A stretch of 64,000 nucleotides of DNA, taken from positions 1 to 64,000 of the forward strand of contig JAQUIG010000006.1 of assembly GCA_028683435.1 (NCBI GenBank), written 5' to 3'. Source of the stretch: Desulfuromonadaceae bacterium (GTDB taxonomy: Bacteria > Desulfobacterota > Desulfuromonadia > Geobacterales > Pseudopelobacteraceae). Positions within the stretch are counted from its first letter, which is position 1. Each line of letters starts with the position of its first letter. Positions 53,957-63,465 of the stretch are shown here, in pieces. A program made the translations under genes and the position numbers. The notes beneath the pieces are model-generated. The model searched no databases. It was not told the DNA's origin and was given only the letters and a program-made list of their open reading frames with translations.

Positions 53957-55141
53957 TTATCGAACCCATCCGGCAGGGTCTACCGGCTTACCCTGATGCC
54001 GAATTTCAAAATACAGCATATTACCCTTGGTTGAATCAACATCACCCACAGATCCGATTGTTTCATGCCGTGCCACCTCGGCTCCAACTTTTTTTGAAAG
54101 CCTGGATGCGTGGGCATACAGGGTGAAATAACCGCCCCCATGGTCTACCACCATCATATTACCAAAACCTTTGAAATAATCGGCAAAAATAACAGTGCCT
54201 TCATAAACTGCCTTGATCTCGGTTCCGGATGGAGCAGAAATTGACAGCCCTTTACTGAAGGTATACGAATTAAATTCCGGGTGTTTATGCTTTCCATATG
54301 ATTCAATAATTTCGCCGCGAACCGGAAGATTCATACGCCCTTTTTGTGAAGCAAAGCCGCGATCGGGGACCGGTGGCAATTCTGCAAGCGGTTTAAGCCC
54401 GGCTCCAGGCTTTGTATGGCGTGAGGATGCTCTGCGACGACTTAGAGCATTCAGCCGGTTAATCATAACCTGCAGCTTGGAGGCGTTGACCTGCAATTCC
54501 TTTAATGAAGACTCATAACCCTTGCGATCCAGGCGCACCTTGCCAAGATAGGCGGATTTTTTGCTCTTTTCCTTTTCTATCTCACGTTTTTTTTGCTCGA
54601 TACCGGTCTTGATGCGTGCTTTTTTTAACGCATCACTTTCAAGATCCGCCTTTAGACCCTTAAGTTGATCAATTTTCTGATTATATTCAAGAAAAATCCG
54701 CTTGTCGTTTTCAATAATTGATCTCATGTAGCGTATATTTTCGGCAAGTTGAGGAAACGACTCTGCCGAAAAGAACATCCGCAAGGCGCCAAGCTCACCC
54801 GCTTTATATAATGAAGACAAGCGTTGTTCGATCTTCACCCGTTTACGACCTGCTTCTTCAGATACCTTGCTAATCTCGCGCCCGGTGCGGTCAAGATTCA
54901 ACTCAACGTCGCTCAGATCACGGTTCAGCCGGCCAAGATCAGATTCTTTCTGTTCAAGATTTCGCAGGATCCCCCGCAACTCGGTTGAAATCACCGCTTC
55001 GACCTTGCGGGTCTTGGTAATGAGTTGTTTTTGAGCCTTGATCTCCCGTTTAACACCACTTAATTCATCTTTGGGGTTTTGAGCAAAAGTCAGGGAAGCG
55101 ACCACCATCACCAGAGCACATATAGCTGCAGTTCTCTTCAT
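53957..55141 (-). CDS. envC: EnvC-like murein hydrolase activator
   Basis: The 394-residue protein has a signal peptide, a long coiled coil (about 25-235) and a C-terminal LytM/M23 domain (about 285-390). The usual first His and Asp zinc ligands of active LytM enzymes are replaced (FSKGLSIS in place of HxGxD-like), while HGGGYFTLYAH is kept. A degenerate site is typical of EnvC, which activates amidases rather than cutting peptidoglycan itself. It lies three bases after ftsX, so FtsEX-EnvC is one unit. Confidence 0.85.
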   Translation of the reverse strand: MKRTAAICALVMVVASLTFAQNPKDELSGVKREIKAQKQLITKTRKVEAVISTELRGILRNLEQKESDLGRLNRDLSDVELNLDRTGREISKVSEEAGRKRVKIEQRLSSLYKAGELGALRMFFSAESFPQLAENIRYMRSIIENDKRIFLEYNQKIDQLKGLKADLESDALKKARIKTGIEQKKREIEKEKSKKSAYLGKVRLDRKGYESSLKELQVNASKLQVMINRLNALSRRRASSRHTKPGAGLKPLAELPPVPDRGFASQKGRMNLPVRGEIIESYGKHKHPEFNSYTFSKGLSISAPSGTEIKAVYEGTVIFADYFKGFGNMMVVDHGGGYFTLYAHASRLSKKVGAEVARHETIGSVGDVDSTKGNMLYFEIRHQGKPVDPAGWVR

Positions 55142-55144
55142 CAG

Positions 55145-56113
55145 TTACACATTAATAAAACGCTTCAGCGAAGTAAGACTACCGAGGAACCCGAGCATGG
55201 TACCTGCCAGTAGCAATCCGGCAATGTGCTCTATTGACAGAAAACTCAATCCTGAAGAGGCAGGATTGAAGGTAAGGAAACTTCCTGCATTTTGTAGAAA
55301 CCCTTCATACAGACCAAACAGCAGAGCAAGGGAAAGAACCGAACCAACCAGACCCTGTATCAATCCCTCCAGAAGAAAAGGGGCCTTGATGAAAAAACGC
55401 GTCGCCCCGACAAGAGCCATGACCTCCAATTCGTCCCGGCGGGAGTAAATGGTGAGCTTGATCGTATTTGAAACAATGAAGATCGCTGCAATCACCAGAA
55501 ATCCACCCAATAGAATACCGAGAAGTCTCATAAAATTTAAAAACGAGTTAAAGCGGCGTACCCATTCTTCACCATACTGAACCTCGGTAATACCGGGAAT
55601 CCGTTTTAACTCCACAACAAAATTTTCAACTGAGGCCGTATCACGATGGGAACGCTTAAGAGCAATCTCGAACGAAGTGGGAAGTACCTCGGGGCGTATT
55701 CCTTCAAGCAGAGCTTCCTGACCTTGCAAACGAATTTTAAATCGCTTTAGGGCTTCATCTCTCGTCACGTAACTGACGCGGGACACCCCGGACAGTGCAG
55801 ATATTTTCTCACGAAATGCACTCTGATCCTGGCTTGTCAGCTCCTTGTCAAAATAGACGGTTACCTGCACCCGCTCGCTCCAGCTTTCGGTAGCACTTTC
55901 AAGATTGACAAAGACAAGCATAAAGAGGGAAACGATCAGCAGTGCCAGGGTGATCGTACCAACTGTTACGACATTAACAAAAATATTTTGACGGATATTG
56001 TTTACAGCCCGAGAAAGGAAGAATCCGGCTCTGCCGCCAAAACCATCACCTGCAAGCGTGGGACGCTTAAAGGGTTTGATGGTCGCTGGCTGTTTCTTTT
56101 TCCATTTGTTCAA
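55145..56113 (-). CDS. ftsX: Cell division ABC permease FtsX
   Basis: The 322-residue protein has an N-terminal cytoplasmic tail, four transmembrane helices and a periplasmic loop (about 70-180) for EnvC binding, ending in the FtsX-type helices near SRRDELEVMALVGAT. The TTG start has AAGGGG six bases upstream and overlaps ftsE by 47 bases. It couples FtsE ATPase activity to EnvC in septal peptidoglycan hydrolysis. Confidence 0.9.
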   Translation of the reverse strand: MNKWKKKQPATIKPFKRPTLAGDGFGGRAGFFLSRAVNNIRQNIFVNVVTVGTITLALLIVSLFMLVFVNLESATESWSERVQVTVYFDKELTSQDQSAFREKISALSGVSRVSYVTRDEALKRFKIRLQGQEALLEGIRPEVLPTSFEIALKRSHRDTASVENFVVELKRIPGITEVQYGEEWVRRFNSFLNFMRLLGILLGGFLVIAAIFIVSNTIKLTIYSRRDELEVMALVGATRFFIKAPFLLEGLIQGLVGSVLSLALLFGLYEGFLQNAGSFLTFNPASSGLSFLSIEHIAGLLLAGTMLGFLGSLTSLKRFINV

Positions 56114-56759
56114 CGATTTCCCCTTTATTTAATGTTACCAAGCGTTTATGACCCTGTTCAATCAGACGACGGTCGTGAGTCGCAACGATCACCGTTGTGC
56201 CGCGAATGTTTGCATCTTTGAATATATTGAGAATCTGGTTTTTGTTGGCATCATCCAGGTTTCCGGTCGGCTCGTCCGCAAGCAGGATTTTCGGATCATT
56301 GACCAGAGCCCGGGCCAAAGCCACCCGCTGCTGTTCACCACCGGAAAGACGCTGTGTAGCAAGATTGTATTTGGATTCAATCCCCATCTGTTTGAGAATG
56401 TGCATGGTTTTCTTGCCTATATCCGCCCTGCCCCACCCCAACACTTCCAGCGCTATGGATACATTTTCAAATACGGTGCGATTTTGCAGCAGTTTGAAGT
56501 CCTGAAAAACAACTCCGATCGAGCGGCGCAGCAGAGGAATCTGAGATCTGGAGATACGGGTTATATTCTGCCCATCGATCAGAACCTGGCCGCTATTCGG
56601 AGTAAGTGCACCATAGAGCAGGCGCAACAGAGACGTTTTTCCAGCACCAGAAGGTCCGGTGAGAAAGACGAACTCCCCCTTGCCGATGTTAAGATCGATA
56701 TTATTGAGCGCCGAAGCATCCTGTTGGTATGCAAGTGACACGTTATGCAGCTGAATCAT
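56067..56759 (-). CDS. ftsE: Cell division ATPase FtsE
   Basis: The 230-residue ABC ATPase has Walker A (GPSGAGKTS), the FtsE-type [12 protein letters not shown]-loop, signature [15 protein letters not shown], Walker B ([12 protein letters not shown]) and the H-loop (VATHD). It works with FtsX. It starts three bases after the stop of the second GspG-like gene, so secretion and division genes run on one transcript. Confidence 0.92.
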   Translation of the reverse strand: MIQLHNVSLAYQQDASALNNIDLNIGKGEFVFLTGPSGAGKTSLLRLLYGALTPNSGQVLIDGQNITRISRSQIPLLRRSIGVVFQDFKLLQNRTVFENVSIALEVLGWGRADIGKKTMHILKQMGIESKYNLATQRLSGGEQQRVALARALVNDPKILLADEPTGNLDDANKNQILNIFKDANIRGTTVIVATHDRRLIEQGHKRLVTLNKGEIVEQMEKETASDHQTL

Positions 56760-56762
56760 AGA

Positions 56763-57272
56763 TCACCATTCATTATAGGGGGTCGTACCGTCCGAACTTA
56801 CCAAATTTGAACCGCTATGGACATCATACACGTTTCCGGGAGAAGTGCTACTGCTACTACCGTCTCCCGGTTGCGAAGCCGACTCGGAACCTGATGGGTC
56901 GGGAGGAGGCGCCACAATAACCCAGGAATCAGACGTTCGGGTAAATGGGTCCTTGGGGATCTCCCTCATATACTTCTTTTCTTTCAGCTCGGCAAGCGAG
57001 TCAGGATATTTGCCCTGATCTGCATGGAACTGATCAATAACGGACCTGAAATTATACAGATCCTCACGCAAAACTGCTTCTCTCGCTTTTATGATCCCCC
57101 ATTGGTAGTTCGGCACGGCGATGGCGGCGAGGATACCGATGATTGAAACAACAATCATCAACTCAATCAGCGTAAAGCCCCGCCGATCAAGTTTGTATTT
57201 TCCTCCGGAACGATGCAGTTGGACACACTGAACCAAAGTATTACCACTGGTTATATTTTGATTTGCCATCAA
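56763..57272 (-). CDS. gspG: Type II secretion major pseudopilin, GspG/OxpG-like
   Basis: The 169-residue protein has a prepilin leader ending in LDRRG, then FTLIELMIVVSIIGILAAIAVP with Glu5, and a GspG-type fold ending in PYNEW. An acidic, Ser-rich loop lies near residues 120-145. The start is a TTG (or ATG three bases on) with AAGGA upstream inside the previous gene. The leader is unusually long (about 30 residues). It may correspond to OxpG of G. sulfurreducens, which is needed for an atypical secretion system. Confidence 0.85.
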   Translation of the reverse strand: MMANQNITSGNTLVQCVQLHRSGGKYKLDRRGFTLIELMIVVSIIGILAAIAVPNYQWGIIKAREAVLREDLYNFRSVIDQFHADQGKYPDSLAELKEKKYMREIPKDPFTRTSDSWVIVAPPPDPSGSESASQPGDGSSSSTSPGNVYDVHSGSNLVSSDGTTPYNEW

Positions 57273-57744
57273 TTGCGTTTCCTTCGCTCATCGAATAGAC
57301 ATCAAAAACATCCTCGTTACCCCAGACCGTTGAATCAGGTTTATCCACTGAGGAACGTAAATTCCACCCCCAAGTATCATCATTATCACTTTCAGGCGGA
57401 TGAAATGGATCGTAAATTTTGCGCCGCAGAAATTTGACTTTTCCAGTCCTTGCATCGCCAAAATCGGCACCTTCCAGCAGTATTTCGAGTGTTTTTGGAT
57501 AACTATGCGGCATGCAACTTTCGGGTGGCGGTGCATTCGCAGGTACCTTATCGCACTTCTTTTTAAATTCATCAATGGCGGATCGTATAGTGCGAAGATT
57601 TCTGCGAAGCTCGATCTCCTTCGTTCTTTGAGCGGTCATGCGTGTCAACGGTATGACTCCAGCCGCCAGAACACCCAGAATTGTTATGGTCACGACCAGC
57701 TCTATGAGTGAAAGCCCCTTGCGAGCTCTTAACGTACTGAACAT
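57241..57744 (-). CDS. Type II secretion pseudopilin
   Basis: The 167-residue protein has a short leader ending in RKG, then LSLIELVVTITILGVLAAG with Glu5. Two Cys lie in the middle (CDKVP and SCMPH). The C-terminus (KYNQW) resembles that of the following gene, so the two are paralogous pseudopilins. It overlaps that gene by 32 bases. Confidence 0.82.
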   Translation of the reverse strand: MFSTLRARKGLSLIELVVTITILGVLAAGVIPLTRMTAQRTKEIELRRNLRTIRSAIDEFKKKCDKVPANAPPPESCMPHSYPKTLEILLEGADFGDARTGKVKFLRRKIYDPFHPPESDNDDTWGWNLRSSVDKPDSTVWGNEDVFDVYSMSEGNAIDGKSKYNQW

Positions 57745-57766
57745 ATCATCTCGGCGTACTTTGATT

Positions 57767-58306
57767 TTAAGGTAAAGTCTGCTTTAATTCCCGCGTAAAC
57801 ACCCAGTCACTATAATGCTTCTTTTCATCAAGTAATTTTGAATCATATATCTCCTTAAAACTTTTCCTGAATGGTTCTTCCATACTGTCGCTCGCGACAC
57901 CTGAAAAGCGGGTGGCATCACCGACAGGCGTGATTATCTGCCACTGCTGGTTTGTTGTCGGATCCAGGGACGCAGACGCCCTGAGACGGAATATTTTGTT
58001 GATTCCATTCACACAGCGTTCTTCCTTGCCAATAACCAGATCGTCAAGAATAGTGCCGTTAGGAGAATTAACAGCCCACAGGTACAGGTTTTCAGTATTT
58101 TGTGCCGGTTTAGAATTTTTACACAGGTATCCCTGATTTATTACTTCAGCAACCTGATCTCCCCTGAATATCAACTCTTCTTCAAGTTCGCGCTGTTTGA
58201 CAGTTTTCCACGACTGGCCAACCATGCCGAGCATTATCCCCATGATCATCACAACTGTCAGGGCAAAAATGTAGGTGAAACCATTTTGATTCGTGATAAC
58301 GTTCAT
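57767..58306 (-). CDS. Pseudopilin-like protein lacking Glu5
   Basis: The 179-residue protein has a prepilin-like leader (NQNG) followed by FTYIFALTVVMIMGIMLG. The hydrophobic segment is typical, but position 5 is Phe, not Glu. GspK and tip-type pseudopilins lack Glu5, so this may be a minor, tip-located subunit. It starts at the secretin stop (58306) and precedes the two GspG-like genes. Confidence 0.7.
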   Translation of the reverse strand: MNVITNQNGFTYIFALTVVMIMGIMLGMVGQSWKTVKQRELEEELIFRGDQVAEVINQGYLCKNSKPAQNTENLYLWAVNSPNGTILDDLVIGKEERCVNGINKIFRLRASASLDPTTNQQWQIITPVGDATRFSGVASDSMEEPFRKSFKEIYDSKLLDEKKHYSDWVFTRELKQTLP

Positions 58307-60822
58307 CAGCGAATATTCACCGCCATACTGAAGGGGAGAATATTCAGGGCAGAGCCGTTTGACGCTCCGAATGCTGCGTTTTTGAAGGCAAAACTTGCTG
58401 ACCCCTGTTTTTTTGCCCTGAAAGACGCCGTCGCAAGCGTACCACCACCTGACACGCCTCCGTTTCCCGCTGTTCTGCCCAACGTAACCGCCACCGAACC
58501 ACCGACGGGATCAGCCATGCTGCCGAAAGTCGTCGCTTTGCCGTCACTTTTCATAAATGCACCCTCACTGATCGCTACGAAATCAACAAGGGCCGGATCA
58601 TATGTAAGTACAAACGGGGCCGTGGCAAGGTCCTTTACTTCGCTGATCTTGATCTCCAGAGCGAACTGCTGCCCAACCGTAGCTGACGAAGGGGCAGCAA
58701 TCTGCAGCAGGCCACGCTGGGCAGGAACTGCAGACGGCATAGCGGCATCTGGTGGTACTGGAGCAGGTTGAATAACAGCGGGGTCAGGCATTATTGGAAC
58801 TGGTGAAACAGGAGCTGGAATAGCAGCGGGAACAGGTATATCCAGGGTTACTGGCGCTTCCGAACCGGATTGTGCTTGAACCGGCATTTTAGCTTGGGCT
58901 GAAGGTGTGCCGTTTTTCTTTTCAAATCCATTTGGCTCGGCTTCACCCTCAAAAACCGGTTCCAGATCAAATGATGCCATCGCTCTGACGAGCGACGGAT
59001 GGTCCTCTTTACCGGAACCAAAGGATGAGAGGCCGGGGAGCGGCACCGAAATCCCGCGAACAAGCCGAGGGGTAATAGCCAGCATCAGTTCGGTCTTGTC
59101 TTTGGATGAATTTGTGTTGGTAAAGAGTGACCCGATCAGCGGGATGTCACCCAACAGATATATTTTTGACTTATCATTATTGGTGCTGTTCTGAATAAGC
59201 CCGCCAATAATGCTCGTCTCGCCATCTTTTAAACTGAGCACCGTCTCTACATTACGGGTACCAATCGTCACAACACTGGTACTCTTGTCCGCTCCGACGG
59301 TTTCTTTCTGCAGTATGGAACTGACCTCAAGGTTGAGTTTGATGGAAATTTCGTTATTGAGCTGAATGGTCGGTTCCGCATTAACCTTTACACCGACGTC
59401 CACATACTGAACGTTTACCTGCGACACAGTGCCGTTCAATGTTGTCGTTGTGATCGGCACCCTTGTCCCGACGTTGAATTTGGCTTTTTCCTTGTTTTTT
59501 ACGCGAATTTTAGGATTAGAAAGCACTTCCCCATTGGCAAGGGTTTTACCGAGATTAAAGGTCGCATTCGGCACAGTAACGTAGCCGCCAAAACCTTTCA
59601 TGGTAAAAGCACGCACCAGATTTGTAATATCACCGCCACCTGTAGTTATAGTTGTGTCTGTGCCTGAAGCAACCGTTGTCGTCACTCCTGCAAGAGTCGT
59701 AGAGAGCAACTTGTTATTTGGTGGAGGGGAGAATGCCCCCAACTGGACATTATAGTTGCTCAGCAGCATCCCGATATTTGCGGCGTTCTTGTCACTTATC
59801 TCTATAACTTCAATATCAAGAACGACTTCCGCCTCGGGCAGATCGTTGGCATCAAGGATCTTTTCAACCACCGCAACAACATCTTCCGTATCCCGAACGA
59901 CAAGCGAGTTTGATTCTTCGTTTACATATATCTTGCGTACCTGGATCATGGTACGGATCATGTTGATGGCTTTTTTTGCATCCATGTAGTTGAGGTGAAA
60001 GGTGCGCAGCACCATGTCATCATACTGTTTGTTCTTCTCCGGCGTATTCATGTAAACCAGCACGGATGTTTCGTTGAGATTTTTTGTGCCGAGCTTGTTC
60101 ATATTGCAGAGCAGATCAAGCGCCTGCTGGAACGACGCGTTTTCAAGAAAAATTGAGACCGGTGCGTCCTTGATGCCATCGTCAAAGATAAAGTTAATCC
60201 CTGAAAGCTGGGTCAGTATACTGAAGACATCCTTTATTTTGGCTTCTTTAAACTTGAGGGTAAACGGCTTGGCTGATTTCAGGCGCAGTTCATACCCCTC
60301 CAGTTTGCTCTTGCGCAGTTGGGTTATCCGTTCAAGAGCAGCCTGATATTCTCTGTTTTCCGGAAACAGCTCAGCGGCCTTGATGAATTGCCGATGGGCA
60401 TCCTTAAGCTTGTTTCCCTTCTCAAATTCACTCCCCTCTTGGTAAGCCAACTGGGCATCCCTGTACCGGGTCGATATCTCTATCTGCTGCATGAAGCGCC
60501 CCTGGGTCGGGTCAATACCCTGTGCCGCCTGGAATTCCGGCAGCGCATCGACATGATTTCCATTTTCCACCAACGCCATCCCGCGCTTGAACCGCTGCTC
60601 AGCCGCTTTCTGGCGGGTTTTGAGGAATCTGATCCTCGGCTCATTAACCGTCGGATCACTTTTAAATGAGTCTGCATACCTGTACATTGCCTCTTCATAT
60701 TTCCCCTCCGCCTCCATTTTTTCAGCAGCACTGAATGAGCGCGAAGCTGGGGAGGCGCAGGCAGAAAGCAGGCCCAGAGCGAGTAATAAAGAAATAGCTG
60801 AAATCAGGTTCAGGTAGCGCAT
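58306..60822 (-). CDS. gspD: Secretin lipoprotein with TPR-like N-terminus and C-terminal cohesin-like domain
   Basis: The 838-residue protein has a lipobox (LLSAC), a TPR-like region (about 30-175), a secretin/TonB short N-terminal domain (about 185-245), an N1-type domain and a secretin channel domain (about 415-580, with the conserved LSNPKIRVKN, VGTRVPI and SIIGGLIQ). A Pro/Ala-rich linker (about 620-705) leads to a C-terminal module of about 130 residues that looks like a cohesin-type fold (VGQQFALEIKIS, FVLTYDPALVDFVAISEG). It should form the outer-membrane pore. The extra module is unusual for GspD. Confidence 0.82.
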   Translation of the reverse strand: MRYLNLISAISLLLALGLLSACASPASRSFSAAEKMEAEGKYEEAMYRYADSFKSDPTVNEPRIRFLKTRQKAAEQRFKRGMALVENGNHVDALPEFQAAQGIDPTQGRFMQQIEISTRYRDAQLAYQEGSEFEKGNKLKDAHRQFIKAAELFPENREYQAALERITQLRKSKLEGYELRLKSAKPFTLKFKEAKIKDVFSILTQLSGINFIFDDGIKDAPVSIFLENASFQQALDLLCNMNKLGTKNLNETSVLVYMNTPEKNKQYDDMVLRTFHLNYMDAKKAINMIRTMIQVRKIYVNEESNSLVVRDTEDVVAVVEKILDANDLPEAEVVLDIEVIEISDKNAANIGMLLSNYNVQLGAFSPPPNNKLLSTTLAGVTTTVASGTDTTITTGGGDITNLVRAFTMKGFGGYVTVPNATFNLGKTLANGEVLSNPKIRVKNKEKAKFNVGTRVPITTTTLNGTVSQVNVQYVDVGVKVNAEPTIQLNNEISIKLNLEVSSILQKETVGADKSTSVVTIGTRNVETVLSLKDGETSIIGGLIQNSTNNDKSKIYLLGDIPLIGSLFTNTNSSKDKTELMLAITPRLVRGISVPLPGLSSFGSGKEDHPSLVRAMASFDLEPVFEGEAEPNGFEKKNGTPSAQAKMPVQAQSGSEAPVTLDIPVPAAIPAPVSPVPIMPDPAVIQPAPVPPDAAMPSAVPAQRGLLQIAAPSSATVGQQFALEIKISEVKDLATAPFVLTYDPALVDFVAISEGAFMKSDGKATTFGSMADPVGGSVAVTLGRTAGNGGVSGGGTLATASFRAKKQGSASFAFKNAAFGASNGSALNILPFSMAVNIR

Positions 60823-60846
60823 TGAGGGAGTCTCCTCGAAACATGG

Positions 60847-61440
60847 TTATCTCGGCATGGCAAGCGCACGATTTTCTATCAATGGGATAATAATTACGGC
60901 GCCGGTATCGGTGACCGTCAGAGTTAACGCCTGATCTGAAATATCGGTCGCTTCATAACGGTCGGCGAACTTGTCCCCTTTTTTTACCAGCAGAATATCA
61001 TTATCTTTCGCCAGAAAAATAGTTTTCACAGCTCCCTTTTTTAAATACCCCAGAAAGGTGAAGCGCGCCAGCGGGGCGACTTCAGGTTGAATTATGGCCG
61101 GCACCACGGGAGGCATCGGCACCTGGGGGGACGGCTTGATTTCTATGGGTCGCTGTTTGACAGTTTTCACCTCATCGACAAAAACAGGCTTGAAAAGGTT
61201 GCGACGATACCCCTTGAATCCGGTCGGTTCCTGGTCAAGCAGGCTGATTTTAACTCTTCTGCCATCGTCTGCAGTACGGGCTTGTTTATCCGCTGCAGCG
61301 GCAGCCGGCTTTGACTGATGACCCGGCTTAAAGGTCAAACTGCTGACCGTTCTGGGCCTGGGTACAGCTCTGTAGCTCCAGAATACGGCGATAGCAAATA
61401 ATATCACCAGGACCAGCAGAATCAAGCGTTGGCGATTCAC
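60847..61440 (-). CDS. PilP/GspC-like inner-membrane protein
   Basis: The 197-residue protein has one N-terminal helix (about 5-24), a Pro/Lys-rich linker, and a small beta domain (about 120-190) of the PilP/GspC HR type (FLGYLKKGAVKTIFL, VKKGDKF). It should link the inner-membrane platform to the secretin just downstream. It overlaps the preceding gene by four bases. Confidence 0.72.
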   Translation of the reverse strand: MNRQRLILLVLVILFAIAVFWSYRAVPRPRTVSSLTFKPGHQSKPAAAAADKQARTADDGRRVKISLLDQEPTGFKGYRRNLFKPVFVDEVKTVKQRPIEIKPSPQVPMPPVVPAIIQPEVAPLARFTFLGYLKKGAVKTIFLAKDNDILLVKKGDKFADRYEATDISDQALTLTVTDTGAVIIIPLIENRALAMPR

Positions 61441-61985
61441 ACACCCTCCCGGAGATAAACCGTAATGTGCAGAGCCATGACCACATTCTCGACGAAAGGA
61501 TCGCTGTTTGAAAAAGAAACGGTGTCGACCACTATCAATTCAGGATTTCCCTGAAGATCAGCAAGGTAACTTTTTACGGCAGCATACCCACCACTGACAG
61601 AGAACGACAGCTGATAGGAAAGCAGAGCTTCTTCCTTGACCTGCTGAGGTTTATAACTGATGGCGCCGACTTCGACTCCGCTGCTTGCCGCCGCTTCCAG
61701 CAAATCACTCAATACCCGGGCAAACTCCCTTTTCTCAGGTATCTTTCCCTTTACCGTTTCGAGATCAGCTGACCCCTGCTGATAGAGGGCAGCGGGATCC
61801 ATCTGTCCGGCACCGGCAACCCTCCGGCGCAGGCTGCCCCACTTAGTTTGCAGATCTGCCAAAACAGGGAGTTGATAGGTAGAGACTACGACAGCGAGGA
61901 TCATGTTGAGCAGCAGCAGGATCAGGATAATGCTCAAAAAGCGCCATTTCTGACGGACTATTTCGAAAATAAGCTGTTTCATCAA
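61437..61985 (-). CDS. PilO/GspM-like inner-membrane protein
   Basis: The 182-residue protein has one transmembrane helix (about 15-35) and a periplasmic part with a coiled coil and a ferredoxin-like fold as in PilO (GYAAVKSYLADLQGNPELIVVDTVSF). It overlaps both neighbours by four bases. Confidence 0.75.
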   Translation of the reverse strand: MMKQLIFEIVRQKWRFLSIILILLLLNMILAVVVSTYQLPVLADLQTKWGSLRRRVAGAGQMDPAALYQQGSADLETVKGKIPEKREFARVLSDLLEAAASSGVEVGAISYKPQQVKEEALLSYQLSFSVSGGYAAVKSYLADLQGNPELIVVDTVSFSNSDPFVENVVMALHITVYLREGV

Positions 61986-62518
61986 TTCACTACCTTGCAG
62001 GAGATCGTAAATTGTACGCCGTGCATATTTTCACCGAGGGTCAGTTTTTGATGTGACAGCAGCAAAATATTTGAAAAACTTTCCGATGCTTCCAACCTTT
62101 CAAGATACTGCTGCAGTGACTTGAAAGTTCTGGCGCGCCCCTCCAGCTTCCACTCACCCTGATCCTTCCCCTGAGAGAGCGATGAGAGCGATATCCCCTC
62201 CGGCGTGGCATTCTCAAACGTCTCAAGCTGCTTGAGCCAGTTTAGGCTCTTGCGCTCAATAATTTCGTTATAAAAGCGAATCCGAGCCTTCTGACGACTG
62301 AAATCAGTCTCGGATATACCGCCCGGCTTACTCTCGAATCTGCTTTGGATAGCGGCAATTTCAGCACTCATCCGGCTCTGTTCACCCATATTTGATGATA
62401 CCCGGCTGACATTCCATCCCGCCATGACAAGCAGTACTGCGATGACACAATATGCGAGCATGTTCAGCACGCGATGGTCAAGATAGGTGCGTGTCGCAAG
62501 ATTAATAGTGAAACGCAT
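61982..62518 (-). CDS. PilN/GspL-like inner-membrane protein
   Basis: The 178-residue protein begins MRFTINLATRTYLDHR, the short cytoplasmic tail typical of PilN that binds PilM, then a helix (about 20-40) and a periplasmic coiled coil and alpha-beta fold. It pairs with the PilM-like protein immediately upstream (one-base overlap). Confidence 0.78.
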   Translation of the reverse strand: MRFTINLATRTYLDHRVLNMLAYCVIAVLLVMAGWNVSRVSSNMGEQSRMSAEIAAIQSRFESKPGGISETDFSRQKARIRFYNEIIERKSLNWLKQLETFENATPEGISLSSLSQGKDQGEWKLEGRARTFKSLQQYLERLEASESFSNILLLSHQKLTLGENMHGVQFTISCKVVN

Positions 62519-63465
62519 CAGAGACTCCTCAGAGCCGCACCGATGGCAACAGTGCAGGGAAATAGCCGCTCTTGGTCGCCCGGTGCAGAATTTCCCGGCG
62601 TGACAGCACCTTTTGTCTCGAGCAGAGTCGGCGTGGTTCCGGTCGCTTCGGCGACCATCACCTGATAGTTTTGAGCAATATCTGGTGATGCCATACAGAA
62701 AACCGTCTGCACCGGCCGTTCAGGAAACCGCTCCTTATAAACCAGCAGGGAACTGTTTATTTCCATGTAGACCCGGCTGTCAGTCGCCAGCGTACCAGCC
62801 AGGTACTTGACGCGGATAAACTCCGGAATCCCCTGTGCAAAGGCCACGATTGACAAGGTACTGCCGTAAAACGATATCAGGATGCAGTCATCATGGAGCG
62901 ACAGGCGGCGATCAAAAAGCCGGCAGATATTGAATGTATGACAATCGATACGAACAGGAGAAAGCCCCGCCTCCGTAATCAGATCTTCATACTGAGAGAG
63001 CACCGTACGAGAGGCAATCGCTACCAAAAGCGCCAGATCGCCATTTTCCCGAACCATCAGTTGCTGATAATCAAGATGGGTATCGGCGCTGTCAAGCGGT
63101 ATACTTTTTTTCAACTTCCAACGAATCAGATCCAGAGCTTCCGGACGGCTTTTGAAACGTCCTTCCAGGTCGAGCAGCATAATCCTGCAGACCGCATCAG
63201 GCAAAGAGACCGCAACCCTCGGTGATCGGCAGAGCAACTGGTTATAGGCCGATTTCAAACCGGCAACGAATGCTTCGGGATCAAGAACGTTCTGCTCACG
63301 GAGTGAAATCTGAATAGTCTGCGCAGAAAAGGGGGCATAGGCTACACGCTCGACACGTGGAGAGGCGACGCTGCCGCCAGTCAAGGCGCACGTCACTCCG
63401 TGCTGGCTGATTTCAACTCCGATTGGATTTCTAGTAAACAACATGGCGTATCCTGTTCCGGTCAT
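62518..63465 (-). CDS. PilM-like actin-fold cytoplasmic protein
   Basis: The 315-residue protein has the PilM/GspL-cytoplasmic type actin-like fold: IGVEISQHGVTCAL at the start, RVAVSLPDAVCR, and RWKLKKSIPLD. It should bind the N-terminal tail of the PilN-like protein and connect it to the ATPase. It overlaps the GspE gene by four bases. An internal ATG (63444) is an alternative start. Confidence 0.75.
   Translation of the reverse strand: MTGTGYAMLFTRNPIGVEISQHGVTCALTGGSVASPRVERVAYAPFSAQTIQISLREQNVLDPEAFVAGLKSAYNQLLCRSPRVAVSLPDAVCRIMLLDLEGRFKSRPEALDLIRWKLKKSIPLDSADTHLDYQQLMVRENGDLALLVAIASRTVLSQYEDLITEAGLSPVRIDCHTFNICRLFDRRLSLHDDCILISFYGSTLSIVAFAQGIPEFIRVKYLAGTLATDSRVYMEINSSLLVYKERFPERPVQTVFCMASPDIAQNYQVMVAEATGTTPTLLETKGAVTPGNSAPGDQERLFPCTVAIGAALRSL

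Noticed and set aside
53146..54126. Open frame of 326 codons on the plus strand
   Set aside because: It is antisense to ctpA and the end of envC, both of which have clear family motifs.
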